Shown piece after piece: positions 6,903-13,464 of a DNA stretch of 64,000 nt. Numbering within the stretch: position 1 is the stretch's first letter; each line of letters opens with the position of its first letter. A program made the translations under genes and the position numbers. The notes below the pieces were generated by a model. That model saw nothing but the letters and a program-made list of their open reading frames with translations. It did no database searches and was not told where the DNA came from. The DNA comes from Gemmiger sp. An194 (GTDB taxonomy: Bacteria > Bacillota > Clostridia > Oscillospirales > Ruminococcaceae): the NCBI RefSeq assembly GCF_002160145.1, contig NZ_NFKA01000014.1, forward strand, positions 1 to 64,000, written 5' to 3'.

Positions 6903-7066
6903 AACAACCGCAAACGAGTGTACCCGAAAACGACAAGGTGATTGAGCAAGTGTGCCAGATCGGACGTACCCTTACACCCGAAAACAGAAAACGGGTGATT
7001 CTGGCAGCTCAATCCCTTCTGAAGCAGCAGGACGTGGAAGACGATCGCGGAGGTGAGATGAAGTGA
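6899..7066 (+). CDS. Hypothetical small protein, 55 aa
   Basis: It starts at ATG 6899, overlapping the previous stop, and ends overlapping the GTG of the next gene. The body (VIEQVCQIGRTLTPENRKRVILAAQSLLKQQ) is amphipathic helix, like C-terminal parts of some XRE regulators. A ribosome site AAGGGGG lies 5' of it. Function unknown. Confidence 0.65.
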   Translation: MKQPQTSVPENDKVIEQVCQIGRTLTPENRKRVILAAQSLLKQQDVEDDRGGEMK

Positions 7067-7290
7067 ACCGTACATACCGCAAGCAGCGGGCCGCCGGAAA
7101 GGCCCGCCAGACGGCTTTTCTCATCGCCACTGTGTTCTATGCCCTGCTGACCGTGGGCCAGCTGGGGGCCATTGTAGAGGGGCTGACGGGCATCGTGCCC
7201 GGCCTCGTGCTGTGCATCCTGTGGGGCTTCGGCGCCGCTGGCTGCTACCTGGCCGCCGGGCCGGTTCTGGAAGGAGGTGAGGCGCTGTGA
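7063..7290 (+). CDS. Small two-TM membrane protein
   Basis: The 75-aa protein starts with GTG at 7063 after GGAGGTGAGATG. A basic N-terminus (NRTYRKQRAAGKARQ) precedes two hydrophobic helices (about 17-37 and 42-68), giving an N-in topology. It overlaps both neighbours by 4 nt. It could be a holin-like or exclusion protein, but nothing proves it. Confidence 0.65.
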   Translation: MNRTYRKQRAAGKARQTAFLIATVFYALLTVGQLGAIVEGLTGIVPGLVLCILWGFGAAGCYLAAGPVLEGGEAL

Positions 7291-7793
7291 ATGCTCCTCA
7301 AGTCAAAGAGATTCCCGGAATGACCTTCACCGGCGAATTTAACCGCTTTCATGGCCAGTCTTTGCCGGTGTATGCACCGAAGGAACCCACAAACGGAAGG
7401 CCGAGTATCAACACGCTGGAAGGTTGGAATCTGCTTCGCCACGAACTGGCGGAACGCGACCTTTTGCGGGCACTTCACCGCCAGCCCACAGAAACCGAAA
7501 TCACTGCAGAGCTGGCCCGAAACGAGGCGCTTGCGGCTGCGACTGCGGAAAGGGCGAACAGTACCCGGACACCTAAACTCCTGCGAACTGTATACAATAT
7601 CCACGGTTTCATGGTGGAAGTTACGCGAGGGACTGGGCACGGGCTGTGCATGCCTTATGACACGGACCCCAGCGGCAGAACTATCGGCCTTGTGTTGGGG
7701 CGGAATATGAGTGAGCGGCAAGGGCTGGAGTTCGCAAAGTGGTGCATTGAGACCGGCAAATTCGGCTTCTTCCCTGACCAGAAAACAATATGA
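7287..7793 (+). CDS. Hypothetical protein, 168 aa
   Basis: GTG at 7287 follows AAGGAGGTGA at ideal spacing and overlaps the previous stop. The N-terminus is rich in Pro/Phe loops, a helical middle (LLRHELAERDLLRALHRQ, then TEITAELARNEALAAATAERA) follows, and a mixed C-terminal domain ends the protein. No catalytic motif or family is recognised. Confidence 0.7.
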   Translation: MNAPQVKEIPGMTFTGEFNRFHGQSLPVYAPKEPTNGRPSINTLEGWNLLRHELAERDLLRALHRQPTETEITAELARNEALAAATAERANSTRTPKLLRTVYNIHGFMVEVTRGTGHGLCMPYDTDPSGRTIGLVLGRNMSERQGLEFAKWCIETGKFGFFPDQKTI

Positions 7794-7807
7794 CAGGAGG
7801 AATCACA

Positions 7808-7960
7808 ATGGCGACTTTCGCACAAGTACAGGTGGTACTGACATTCCTGCAGCATCTTTTGGGCGGGGCCCTTTCGCCCGATCGGTCGGCTCTGGTTACC
7901 CAGGCGCTCACCATCCCCGAAGAAAAGGCCGCTCGGCTGCTGGCCGAGCTGAATATTTGA
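7808..7960 (+). CDS. Small hypothetical protein, 50 aa
   Basis: A 51-codon frame from ATG 7808, with AGGAGG 6 nt upstream, encodes a helical protein (FAQVQVVLTFLQHLLGG, then IPEEKAARLLAELNI). Its stop is followed at once by a hairpin with GCCCC/GGGGC arms and 3-nt loop (7963-7975). Function unknown; the strong ribosome site supports it as a real gene. Confidence 0.65.
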   Translation: MATFAQVQVVLTFLQHLLGGALSPDRSALVTQALTIPEEKAARLLAELNI

Positions 7961-8022
7961 TAGCCCCGCCGGGGCGGCTACGAGGCTTCCCCGGCGGTTG
8001 GTCGGAAAAGGTTGGTGAAAAC

Positions 8023-8457
8023 ATGACAAGAGACGAGGCCAAAACCCGGCTGGAGCGATACACCGGGCTTCGGCTGGAAGTGCGCATCCGGCTGGAGCGG
8101 TTGGCCACGCTTCAGCAGATGGACCGGGAGCGGCCTTCCCCATGCGGCAGCCGGTCGGAGGAGTACGCCCGGGCAATTGCTCCCATCGTGCAAGCGAACC
8201 GCCGGGAGATGGCAGAGATTGAGGCGGCCGTGGCTGCCCTTCCTGATCCGTTGGAACGAGAGGTACTGCGGCTGCGATACCTGGAATTCTCCAAAGACCC
8301 GCGGACCGGCAAGAAGAGCGTCCGGCATATCACCTGGAAAGAAATTGGCCGCATAGTGTATGGGGATGGCGGCAAATCTGGGCAGAAATCTGCCCAGCGC
8401 CACTTGGAAAGGGCTATTTCTTATCTGGCCACCATCTGGCCGGAATCAGGGCAATAA
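8023..8457 (+). CDS. RinA/ArpU-like transcription regulator (DUF1492-type)
   Basis: The 144-aa protein has an N-terminal coiled-coil (RDEAKTRLERYTGLRLEVRIRLERL) and a C-terminal sigma-region-4-like HTH (ALPDPLEREVLRLRYLEF, then TWKEIGRIVYG and SAQRHLERAISYLA). This matches the DUF1492/RinA/ArpU group, which activates late genes of phages and islands. A true sigma-like gene follows 70 bp later, so the two could form a late switch. Start at ATG 8023 is preceded by GGTGAAAAC, a weak site. Confidence 0.75.
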   Translation: MTRDEAKTRLERYTGLRLEVRIRLERLATLQQMDRERPSPCGSRSEEYARAIAPIVQANRREMAEIEAAVAALPDPLEREVLRLRYLEFSKDPRTGKKSVRHITWKEIGRIVYGDGGKSGQKSAQRHLERAISYLATIWPESGQ

Positions 8458-8527
8458 AAAAAGAGCCGCCCTCCCGGACGGCCCACAACCTTATCACCAG
8501 TATAGCATGAACGGGAGGGCAGCACAA
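8456..8527 (-). ncRNA. Predicted leftward mini-transcript D (promoter plus terminator)
   Basis: On the minus strand TTGTGC (8527-8522) and TATACT (8504-8499) are 17 bp apart. Only about 16 nt after the box comes a perfect terminator: GCCGTCC/GGGCGGC stem (8482-8465) and a T7 run (to 8456). The RNA would be about 40 nt. No leftward gene explains this terminator. The promoter overlaps the translation start of the sigma-like gene, so it may compete with that gene. Confidence 0.35.
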
Positions 8528-9468
8528 TGGAAGAAACCAGAACCCCCGGCGGAACGGGCGCACAGCAGGCCGCACCGCCGCTCGATCAGCGCCAGGAGCT
8601 GAACAGCATGCTCGCCCAGCTGGCCCGTCAGGGCAACAGTGCGGCCCTGACTCAGCTGTGGGAGATTAACCGACCTGTGATCCGTACAATGTTCTGGCGT
8701 TGGTACAGCCGGAATCAGGGCGTGGCCGAATCCGCCGGGGTTACCCTGGAGGACTTCGACCAGGAAGGCTATTTTGCCGTGAAAGAGGCGGCAGAGTACC
8801 ACAACCCGGAGAAAGGCGCTTTTCTGACGGCGCTGCAATATTTTGTGCAGCATCGAATCCAGAAGGCCATCTTGCAGGGCCGGGGGCGGTATGTGGTCAC
8901 AGAGGACGGCCGCCGAGTGAGAGTCTCGGCGGAACCGTTGGACAGCGCCCAGAGCCTGGACGAGCCTGTTCCATGGGACGATGACGGAGAAGTCACCCGG
9001 GCCGATGTAACCCCAGACCCGGCAGCTGCCCAAGCCTTTGAGGATGCAGAGCAGAACAGCTACCTGCAGGAGCTGCGGGCGGTGCTGGACAAGGCGCTGT
9101 CCCTGCTGCCCGATCGGCAGCGAAACGTAATCGCCTGGCGCTTCTACGAGGGGCTTACCCTTCAGCAGGCCGCCGCGCTTGACGGGGTAGCAAAGGAGCG
9201 GATCAGGGCCATTGAAGATGCTGCCTTGCGGGCGCTGCGCCAAAATCAGGAGCTGCGCCGGTTCTACGGCGAGGATCTTCTTTCCCGGGCCTATCAGGGA
9301 ACCGGCTTCGGAGCCTGGAAGAGCGGCGGCAGCGTGCAGGAGCGCCTTGTGGAACGCCAGGAAGAGAAGGAACGCCGCCTTGCTGCATCCAGCACAAAAC
9401 ACCTGGCCGAGCTGCTGGGCCTGGATGCAAAGGAGCTGTACGGCTTTTTCGATGATGTGCAGCAATAA
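8527..9468 (+). CDS. Sigma-70-family-like factor
   Basis: The 313-aa protein has a region-2-like part (about 75-120: LEDFDQEGYFAVKEAAEYHNPEKGAF with a helix VQHRIQKAI) and a region-4 HTH (about 195-240: LPDRQRNVIAWRFYEGLTLQQAAA, then KERIRAIEDAALRALRQ). Between them is an acidic linker, and a coiled-coil tail follows. Element-encoded sigma-like factors usually drive late genes or steer host RNA polymerase. The start at ATG 8527 has GGGAGGGC upstream. Promoters it recognises are not known; the short units on the element are candidates. Confidence 0.8.
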   Translation: MEETRTPGGTGAQQAAPPLDQRQELNSMLAQLARQGNSAALTQLWEINRPVIRTMFWRWYSRNQGVAESAGVTLEDFDQEGYFAVKEAAEYHNPEKGAFLTALQYFVQHRIQKAILQGRGRYVVTEDGRRVRVSAEPLDSAQSLDEPVPWDDDGEVTRADVTPDPAAAQAFEDAEQNSYLQELRAVLDKALSLLPDRQRNVIAWRFYEGLTLQQAAALDGVAKERIRAIEDAALRALRQNQELRRFYGEDLLSRAYQGTGFGAWKSGGSVQERLVERQEEKERRLAASSTKHLAELLGLDAKELYGFFDDVQQ

Positions 9469-9544
9469 CCGCCGGGCAACCACAACCACGAAACAGGGGG
9501 CACACGGCCCCTTGCGATATATTTTACTTATGGAGGATTGAATT

Positions 9545-10207
9545 ATGAACAGCAATCAGAAGGCCATCAAGGACAGCGCACAGAGCATTTTTTCGGAGCT
9601 TGCGCTCTTTTCCAACGCGGTGACGGACTTTCAGAAGAAGGCCCGGGAAATTTCGAAGGAAGAGTACTTGACCAATGAGGGCATCGAAGCCAAAACAAAC
9701 GAGGCCAAGGCGTACCTGGTCAAGCGGGCTGTCGAGCTTAGCTCCAGTATTTCGCTGAGCCTGGCGACGATCCGCAAGGCAGCCATGGCCATGGAAGAGA
9801 GTTTCGTTATCTCCCCGGAGCTTCAGGCGGCCATTACTCTGACCAGCGCAGCAGGGGAAAAGCTGGACACTTCCGCGCGTGATCGGATGTGGAAGCAGTT
9901 CATTGGCGACAACAACGCCCTGCGCTCCCTCAAGGCACTGTTTGAGAGCAAAGGGATGTACACCAAGGAGATGGAAAAGTACATCTTCAACGCCGAGGAC
10001 CAGTGCAATGACCTGGAGTCCTCGGCCCTCGACTTCAAGATCCAGCCCGGCACCAATTTGAACCAGACTGTCGCCTTCGGCCGGAAACTTGAAAAGTTCT
10101 GCGAGCTGGAGGGCGTGGAGCTGGACAACCCCTTTATCCAGTATTTGAACGCAGAGGATTACAGCCAGTTCTACACTGAGCAGCTGAGGACTGCCTTCGG
10201 TATCTAA
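9545..10207 (+). CDS. Hypothetical protein, 220 aa
   Basis: A strong site (GGAGG, 8 nt) precedes ATG 9545. The protein is predominantly helical (QSIFSELALFSNAVTDFQKKAREI, then SSSISLSLATIRKAAMAME) and acidic, without signal or TM. It ends close to a bidirectional hairpin terminator. It stands last in the rightward operon, where satellites often carry interference genes, but no family is recognised. Confidence 0.75.
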   Translation: MNSNQKAIKDSAQSIFSELALFSNAVTDFQKKAREISKEEYLTNEGIEAKTNEAKAYLVKRAVELSSSISLSLATIRKAAMAMEESFVISPELQAAITLTSAAGEKLDTSARDRMWKQFIGDNNALRSLKALFESKGMYTKEMEKYIFNAEDQCNDLESSALDFKIQPGTNLNQTVAFGRKLEKFCELEGVELDNPFIQYLNAEDYSQFYTEQLRTAFGI

Positions 10208-10217
10208 GATACACGCA

Positions 10218-10250
10218 CAAGGCCCGCCGGGTTTGTCCTAGCGGGCCTTC
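10218..10250. terminator. Terminator between convergent genes
   Basis: AAGGCCCGC and GCGGGCCTT form a stem (10219-10249) between the gene ending at 10207 and the leftward gene ending at 10259; T-richness on both sides is modest. Confidence 0.65.
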
Positions 10251-10258
10251 TGCTTGCA

Positions 10259-10534
10259 TTATGCGATTGTGAACCGGCGGACGGTCTGGGGTTTGCAGAA
10301 CATGGCATACAGGCGCTTGTGGGCGGCCGCAAATGCCTTGCTGTCAAAGCGGTTGCTGGTCACTTCCTTGTAGCGGGCCGTGGTATCGTCGATCTGCATT
10401 TCATCCACCCCGGCGGCATCCATGTGGGCCTTGATCCGGTCGGCCACGGCGGCCTTCTGCTTCTCCAGCTGGGCGATCTGGGCGGCGATTTGCTGATATT
10501 CGTTCATTGCTTTGCGCAGTTCGGTCTTTTTCAT
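10259..10534 (-). CDS. Phage-type coiled-coil protein (ends in TSNRFDS...RRFTI)
   Basis: The 91-aa protein has a coiled-coil (MNEYQQIAAQIAQLEKQKAAVADRIKAHM) followed by a conserved tail: YKEVTSNRFDSKAFAAAHKRLYAMF and a C-terminal RRFTI. This is a recurring small protein of Firmicute phages and islands, often near YqaJ-like recombination genes; its role is not established to my knowledge. The ATG at 10534 with GGAAG upstream is preferred over an upstream in-frame start. It is convergent with the 9545 gene. Confidence 0.75.
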   Translation of the reverse strand: MKKTELRKAMNEYQQIAAQIAQLEKQKAAVADRIKAHMDAAGVDEMQIDDTTARYKEVTSNRFDSKAFAAAHKRLYAMFCKPQTVRRFTIA

Positions 10535-10658
10535 GGGGAACTTCCTTTCATTGTGGAGCCGCCCGGCGGTCATCTTCCTGACTATTGCCCGTAGGTTCAC
10601 AGGGATATGGGCCGCCGCTTGCGGGCGCTTTCGGCTGCCCGGCGGCTGGGTGTTCATC

Positions 10659-10687
10659 TTGCATTTCGTGTGCGGTTCTGATACAAT
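10659..10687 (+). promoter_or_regulatory. Promoter for short RNA B
   Basis: TTGCAT (10659-10664) and TACAAT (10682-10687) are 17 bp apart, reading right into RNA B. Confidence 0.6.
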
Positions 10688-10693
10688 GAAAGC

Positions 10694-10771
10694 AGCAAGG
10701 GAGCCTGTTTAGTTGGTTGCTAAGTGGTTTCTGCTATGCGGTTATCTGTTGGAGCAGATAGCCGCTTTTTT
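10694..10771 (+). ncRNA. Predicted small RNA B (about 78 nt, two hairpins)
   Basis: This unit mirrors RNA A: -10 box to end of T-run is 84 nt here and 85 nt there. Hairpin 1 closes with TTAG/CTAA (10709-10723), a 13-nt linker follows, and the terminator stem (10738-10765) has loop TTGGAG and a T6 run. Hairpin 1 ends in TAAG in both copies. Differences in the terminator stem keep pairing. The RNA is antisense to the 3' half of the micro-ORF at 10742-10834. Confidence 0.65.
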
Positions 10772-10834
10772 GTATCTGTCGAACCGTTCAAGCTGTTGGC
10801 TTCTGGGAAGCTGTTCAAACTGCTTGCTCGTCAT
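10742..10834 (-). CDS. Putative 30-aa micro-protein antisense to RNA B
   Basis: A 31-codon frame starts at ATG 10834 with AAAGGAGG 5 nt upstream. It has its own leftward promoter: TTGTAA (10900-10895) and TATAAT (10877-10872), 17 bp apart, with an operator copy in the spacer. The peptide is charged and soluble (MTSKQFEQLPRSQQ...RYKKAAICSNR), so it is not a typical type I toxin. Its 3' half overlaps RNA B in antisense. Coding is supported only by promoter and ribosome site. Confidence 0.45.
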   Translation of the reverse strand: MTSKQFEQLPRSQQLERFDRYKKAAICSNR

Positions 10835-10875
10835 GCCGGCCTCCTTTCCGGCTCCCTTGCTGTGATTATATTATA

Positions 10876-10960
10876 CTACATGTACCCATACATTACAATT
10901 GGCATACCGCACAAACATGTCCCCATGTATTTATCCATTTTCTACATGTACACATACATT
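10876..10960. promoter_or_regulatory. Three-copy operator for the ribbon-helix-helix regulator
   Basis: CTACATGTACCCATACATT (10876-10894) and CTACATGTACACATACATT (10942-10960) differ at one base; a related ACATGTCCCCATGTAT lies midway (10915-10930). The first copy is in the spacer of the leftward micro-ORF promoter and the last lies just upstream of a TATAAT at 10970-10975 for the rightward gene at 11001. Short repeats of this kind suit ribbon-helix-helix autoregulation. Confidence 0.65.
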
Positions 10961-11000
10961 CAGTTATGGTATAATAAAGGGGGAAAGGCAGGTGTGGAAA

Positions 11001-11201
11001 ATGCCCATAAGTGATGCCAGAAAGCGCGCCAATCAAGCGTACATCGACAAACAGGACGAAATCAAAATCCGAGTTCCGAAAGGGCGCAAAGCCGAAATTC
11101 AGGCCTATGCGGAAGCGCACGGCGAAAGTGTCAATGCGTTCATCAATCGGGCCATAAACGAGGCTATGGAGCGGGACAGCTCCGACCCTGAAAAGCAATG
11201 A
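11001..11201 (+). CDS. Arc-type ribbon-helix-helix regulator
   Basis: The 66-aa protein has a ribbon (KQDEIKIRVPKGRK) and two helices (AEIQAYAEAHGESVNAFINRAINEAMERD), typical of Arc/MetJ-like repressors. ATG 11001 is chosen because the conserved family start is MP(I/V)S-ARKRAN; an in-frame start at 10899 would run through the operator region. It probably represses itself and the divergent micro-ORF. A terminator follows at 11209-11250. Confidence 0.85.
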   Translation: MPISDARKRANQAYIDKQDEIKIRVPKGRKAEIQAYAEAHGESVNAFINRAINEAMERDSSDPEKQ

Positions 11202-11208
11202 AATAGAG

Positions 11209-11250
11209 AAGCCCCCGCCGTTGCCTGTGTGGCTCCGGTGGGGGCTTTCT
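11209..11250 (+). terminator. Terminator of the ribbon-helix-helix gene
   Basis: AAGCCCCC pairs with GGGGGCTT (inner GCCG/CGGT) and TTTCT follows, just after the stop codon. Confidence 0.75.
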
Positions 11251-11378
11251 GTATATCTTAGATCATCCAGCCGCCGGGGCTGCCTTGTGCATTTTGTTGA
11301 ACCAGGAGCGCCGCAGCGGCCCCGATCGGAGCCGGTAGTGTGGGCGGGCTCTGGCATTTCGCACAAAGAATCAGCTCT

Positions 11379-11758
11379 TTGCAGTTGGCTGCAACGGTTT
11401 CCCAACGAGCCGGGGAAGAGCGTACCCACTTGTGGGCATAGTCCCGGCGGATACTCCGTAGCCACTTGTGGCGACGCTTCCCCAGAAGCGGGGGGAATGC
11501 TCAGGCTCTCCAGTCTCACCGCTTCCTCGCCGCTTTGCCACAAGCGGCAAAAGCCCGGCGGGTTAAATCGGCCAACGTGGACTATTTAAATCCGCAAGGC
11601 TTGCGGATTTAACGGCATGCTGCATCACGGCCCAGGAAAGCACCGCGGGCCGCCGGGTTTACTATCCGTAAAATTAGACTATACAGCAGGTTGTCAAACA
11701 GTTGGACAACTACCTGTCGGCACGTTGCCGAATTTTTCGGCAACCCTCTTGCCAGAGG
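11379..11758. repeat. Right hairpin array, no gene
   Basis: No supported gene lies in 11202-11856. Inverted repeats follow one another: 11379-11394, 11425-11436, 11461-11472, 11475-11490, 11530-11547, 11586-11612 (12-bp arms around GGC), 11690-11710 (GTTGTC/GACAAC, closed further by CAGG/CCTG), 11724-11744 (9-bp arms, loop TTT) and 11745-11758. The GTTGTC and GTTGCCGA hairpins have clear counterparts at the left end (2772-2794 and 2952-2970), in the same order. Function unknown. Confidence 0.75.
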
Positions 11759-11787
11759 TCCGGCCCGGCGGATCGTTCTGAACGGAA

Positions 11788-11807
11788 GTGTGTTCAAAAG
11801 TGTGTCA
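11788..11807. repeat. Putative right integrase arm sites
   Basis: GTGTGTTC at 11788 and GTGTGTCA at 11800 are 12 bp apart and match the left pair at 139 and 151 in spacing and orientation. They lie about 50-70 bp from attR. Confidence 0.45.
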
Positions 11808-11817
11808 TTGAGCAAAA

Positions 11818-11853
11818 CAAAAGCCCCACAAAGCCTTGTGCCTTGCGGGGTTT
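11818..11853 (-). terminator. Terminator downstream of tRNA-Gly, supplied by the element
   Basis: On the minus strand AAACCCCGCAAGG pairs with CTTTGTGGGGC and TTTTGTTTT follows. It lies inside the element, so integration gives the tRNA gene a new 3' end signal. Confidence 0.75.
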
Positions 11854-11856
11854 CTT

Positions 11857-11881
11857 TGGAGCAGATGATGGGAATCGAACC
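11857..11881. repeat. attR, right copy of the 25-bp att repeat
   Basis: Identical to 1-25. It forms the 3' end (T-arm half, acceptor strand and CCA) of the tRNA-Gly gene. Confidence 0.9.
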
Positions 11882-11930
11882 CACACAGCCAGCTTGGGAA
11901 GCTGGAGTTCTACCACTAAACTACATCTGC
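11857..11930 (-). tRNA. tRNA-Gly (anticodon CCC)
   Basis: The 74-nt gene folds as a cloverleaf: acceptor GCAGATG/CATCTGC, discriminator U, encoded CCA, anticodon stem CCAGC/GCTGG around TTCCCAA (anticodon CCC), and T-loop GTTCGATTC. The 3' end is the integration site of the element. Confidence 0.97.
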
Positions 11931-11959
11931 ACATGATTCTCTTTTATGGAACAAGATTC

Positions 11960-11988
11960 AGTATACAGCATGCCCTTGCAAAAGTCAA
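11960..11988 (-). promoter_or_regulatory. tRNA-Gly promoter
   Basis: On the minus strand TTGACT (11988-11983) and TATACT (11965-11960) are 17 bp apart, about 30 bp upstream of the tRNA. Confidence 0.75.
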
Positions 11989-12008
11989 TCGGTTTTTTCG
12001 GTCGAAGC

Positions 12009-12037
12009 TTGCCGGGCGGGCCGAAAACACGTATACT
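12009..12037 (+). promoter_or_regulatory. Promoter of the CapA-like gene
   Basis: TTGCCG (12009-12014) and TATACT (12032-12037) are 17 bp apart, about 40 bp before the ATG at 12078. Confidence 0.6.
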
Positions 12038-12077
12038 AAAAGCACCATTCATCATCCAGTCAAGGAGGGCTGAATCC

Positions 12078-13451
12078 ATGAAAACCCCTGCCCGCGTTCT
12101 GGCCGTGCTGCTGTGCGCCGCTGCGCTGCTTGTGATCAGCTGGGGCGTTCCCTATTACTTAATGAACACCGGTGTTCGGGTGGTGCAGCCGCCCCAGAGC
12201 GCCGTTTCCGCTTCCTCTGCTCCCGCCGCAACCCCCGACCCGCAGCAGAAGGCCGAAGACACCCTGACCGCTCTGCGTGCCGCCGATGCGCCGGAGGAGC
12301 TGACCGCCGATTTTCTGCAATTTTGTGAGGAGCAGTCCCCCGGCATCTGCGACGCTCTGACCGGCGCTGCCAAAGCCGAAGGCTACAGCACGGACCTGTT
12401 CTGGCAGGCAAGCGGCAAGAGCTATCTTTATTATCAGGCGCTCTACGCCCAGCCCATGGCGGAAAACGTGCACGACACCGGCGTGACGGACGGCCCGGCG
12501 GTGCTGGCCTTCACCGGTGATGTGAACTTTGCCGACGACTGGTACAACATGCTCCACTACGCAAAGACTTCGGGCATCGAGGACTCCTTCGGCGAAAGCC
12601 TGCTGGCCGAGATGCGTGCAGCAGGCATACTGTTATGCAACAATGAATTCGCCTTTTCCGACCGGGGCAGCCCCATGCCCGGCAAGCAGTTCACCTTCCG
12701 GGCCAAGACCGCCAACGTGAGCATGTGGCAGGAGCTGGGGGCAGACATTGTGGGCCTCGCCAACAACCACTGCTTTGACTACGGCGAGGAGGCTTTTCTG
12801 GACACTCTGTCCACCCTGCAAAGTGCAGGCATCCCCTATGTGGGCGCGGGCAAAAATCTGGAGGAGGCCATGCAGCCCCAGTTCTTCCTGGCGGGCGGCA
12901 TGAAAATCGGCTACATTGCCTGCACCCGGGCGGAAAAGTACATTCTCACCCCGGAGGCCGGGGAGGACAGTCCCGGCGTGCTGCGCTGCTACGACCCGGA
13001 GCTGGCGGTGCAGGCCATCCAGGCGGCCAGTGAGCAGTGCGACTACCTGGTGGTATACGTCCACTGGGGCACCGAGGGCTCCACCGTGCTGGAGCTGGCC
13101 CAAACCGATCTGGCCACCCGCTTCACCGATGCCGGAGCGGATCTGATCGTGGGGGCGCACCCTCACATCCTGCAGGGCGCAGGCTGGCGTCAGGATACCC
13201 CGGTGCTCTACAGCCTGGGCAACTTCTGGTTCAATATGGAGACTCTGGACTCAGCCCTGTTGAAGGTGACCGTGACCGAGCCGGGTGCGGCGGGGGCCAC
13301 GGTGCAGCTGCTGCCCTGCATCCAGACCGGCGGCCGGGTGAGCCTGCTGGAGGAGGGCGCAGACAGGCAGCGGGTGCTGGACAGCCTGAACGCCGTGATG
13401 GAAAGCGGCTATTTTGACGAAAACGGAATTCTTTGCAAGCAAACAGCGTAA
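12078..13451 (+). CDS. CapA-family cell-surface metallophosphatase-like protein
   Basis: This 457-aa protein has an N-terminal membrane anchor (about 5-27), a Ser/Ala/Pro-rich linker and a CapA/PgsA domain (about 135-415). Conserved metal-site motifs are visible: FTGDVNF, GLANNHCFDYG, VYVHWGTE, VGAHPHILQG and LYSLGNFWFN. CapA proteins support poly-gamma-glutamate synthesis, but most Clostridia copies without capB/capC have unknown substrates; no capB/C is nearby. AAGGAGGG precedes ATG 12078. It is followed 13 bp later by an acetyltransferase in the same operon. Confidence 0.9.
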   Translation: MKTPARVLAVLLCAAALLVISWGVPYYLMNTGVRVVQPPQSAVSASSAPAATPDPQQKAEDTLTALRAADAPEELTADFLQFCEEQSPGICDALTGAAKAEGYSTDLFWQASGKSYLYYQALYAQPMAENVHDTGVTDGPAVLAFTGDVNFADDWYNMLHYAKTSGIEDSFGESLLAEMRAAGILLCNNEFAFSDRGSPMPGKQFTFRAKTANVSMWQELGADIVGLANNHCFDYGEEAFLDTLSTLQSAGIPYVGAGKNLEEAMQPQFFLAGGMKIGYIACTRAEKYILTPEAGEDSPGVLRCYDPELAVQAIQAASEQCDYLVVYVHWGTEGSTVLELAQTDLATRFTDAGADLIVGAHPHILQGAGWRQDTPVLYSLGNFWFNMETLDSALLKVTVTEPGAAGATVQLLPCIQTGGRVSLLEEGADRQRVLDSLNAVMESGYFDENGILCKQTA

Positions 13452-13464
13452 GGAGGGACCAACC

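Larger units (their letters stand above)
1..11881. mobile_element. tRNA-Gly-integrated element, candidate phage satellite
   Basis: The element lies between a 25-bp direct repeat at 1-25 and 11857-11881; the right copy is the 3' end of an intact tRNA-Gly gene, a classical tyrosine-recombinase target. Integrase sits at the left end, a divergent repressor/activator pair at 3.6 kb, and a Rep ATPase with iteron-like repeats at 4.0-5.5 kb. Small overlapping genes and two sigma-like regulators follow. I see no relaxase, coupling protein, capsid, portal or terminase. The int - divergent regulators - rep - ori order resembles PICI-type phage satellites, but an integrative plasmid or decayed prophage is possible. 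The left boundary coincides with the window edge, so the repeat could extend further left. Confidence 0.85.

Noticed and set aside
11691-12073. Open frames across attR and tRNA-Gly
   Set aside because: They overlap the tRNA gene and lack ribosome sites.
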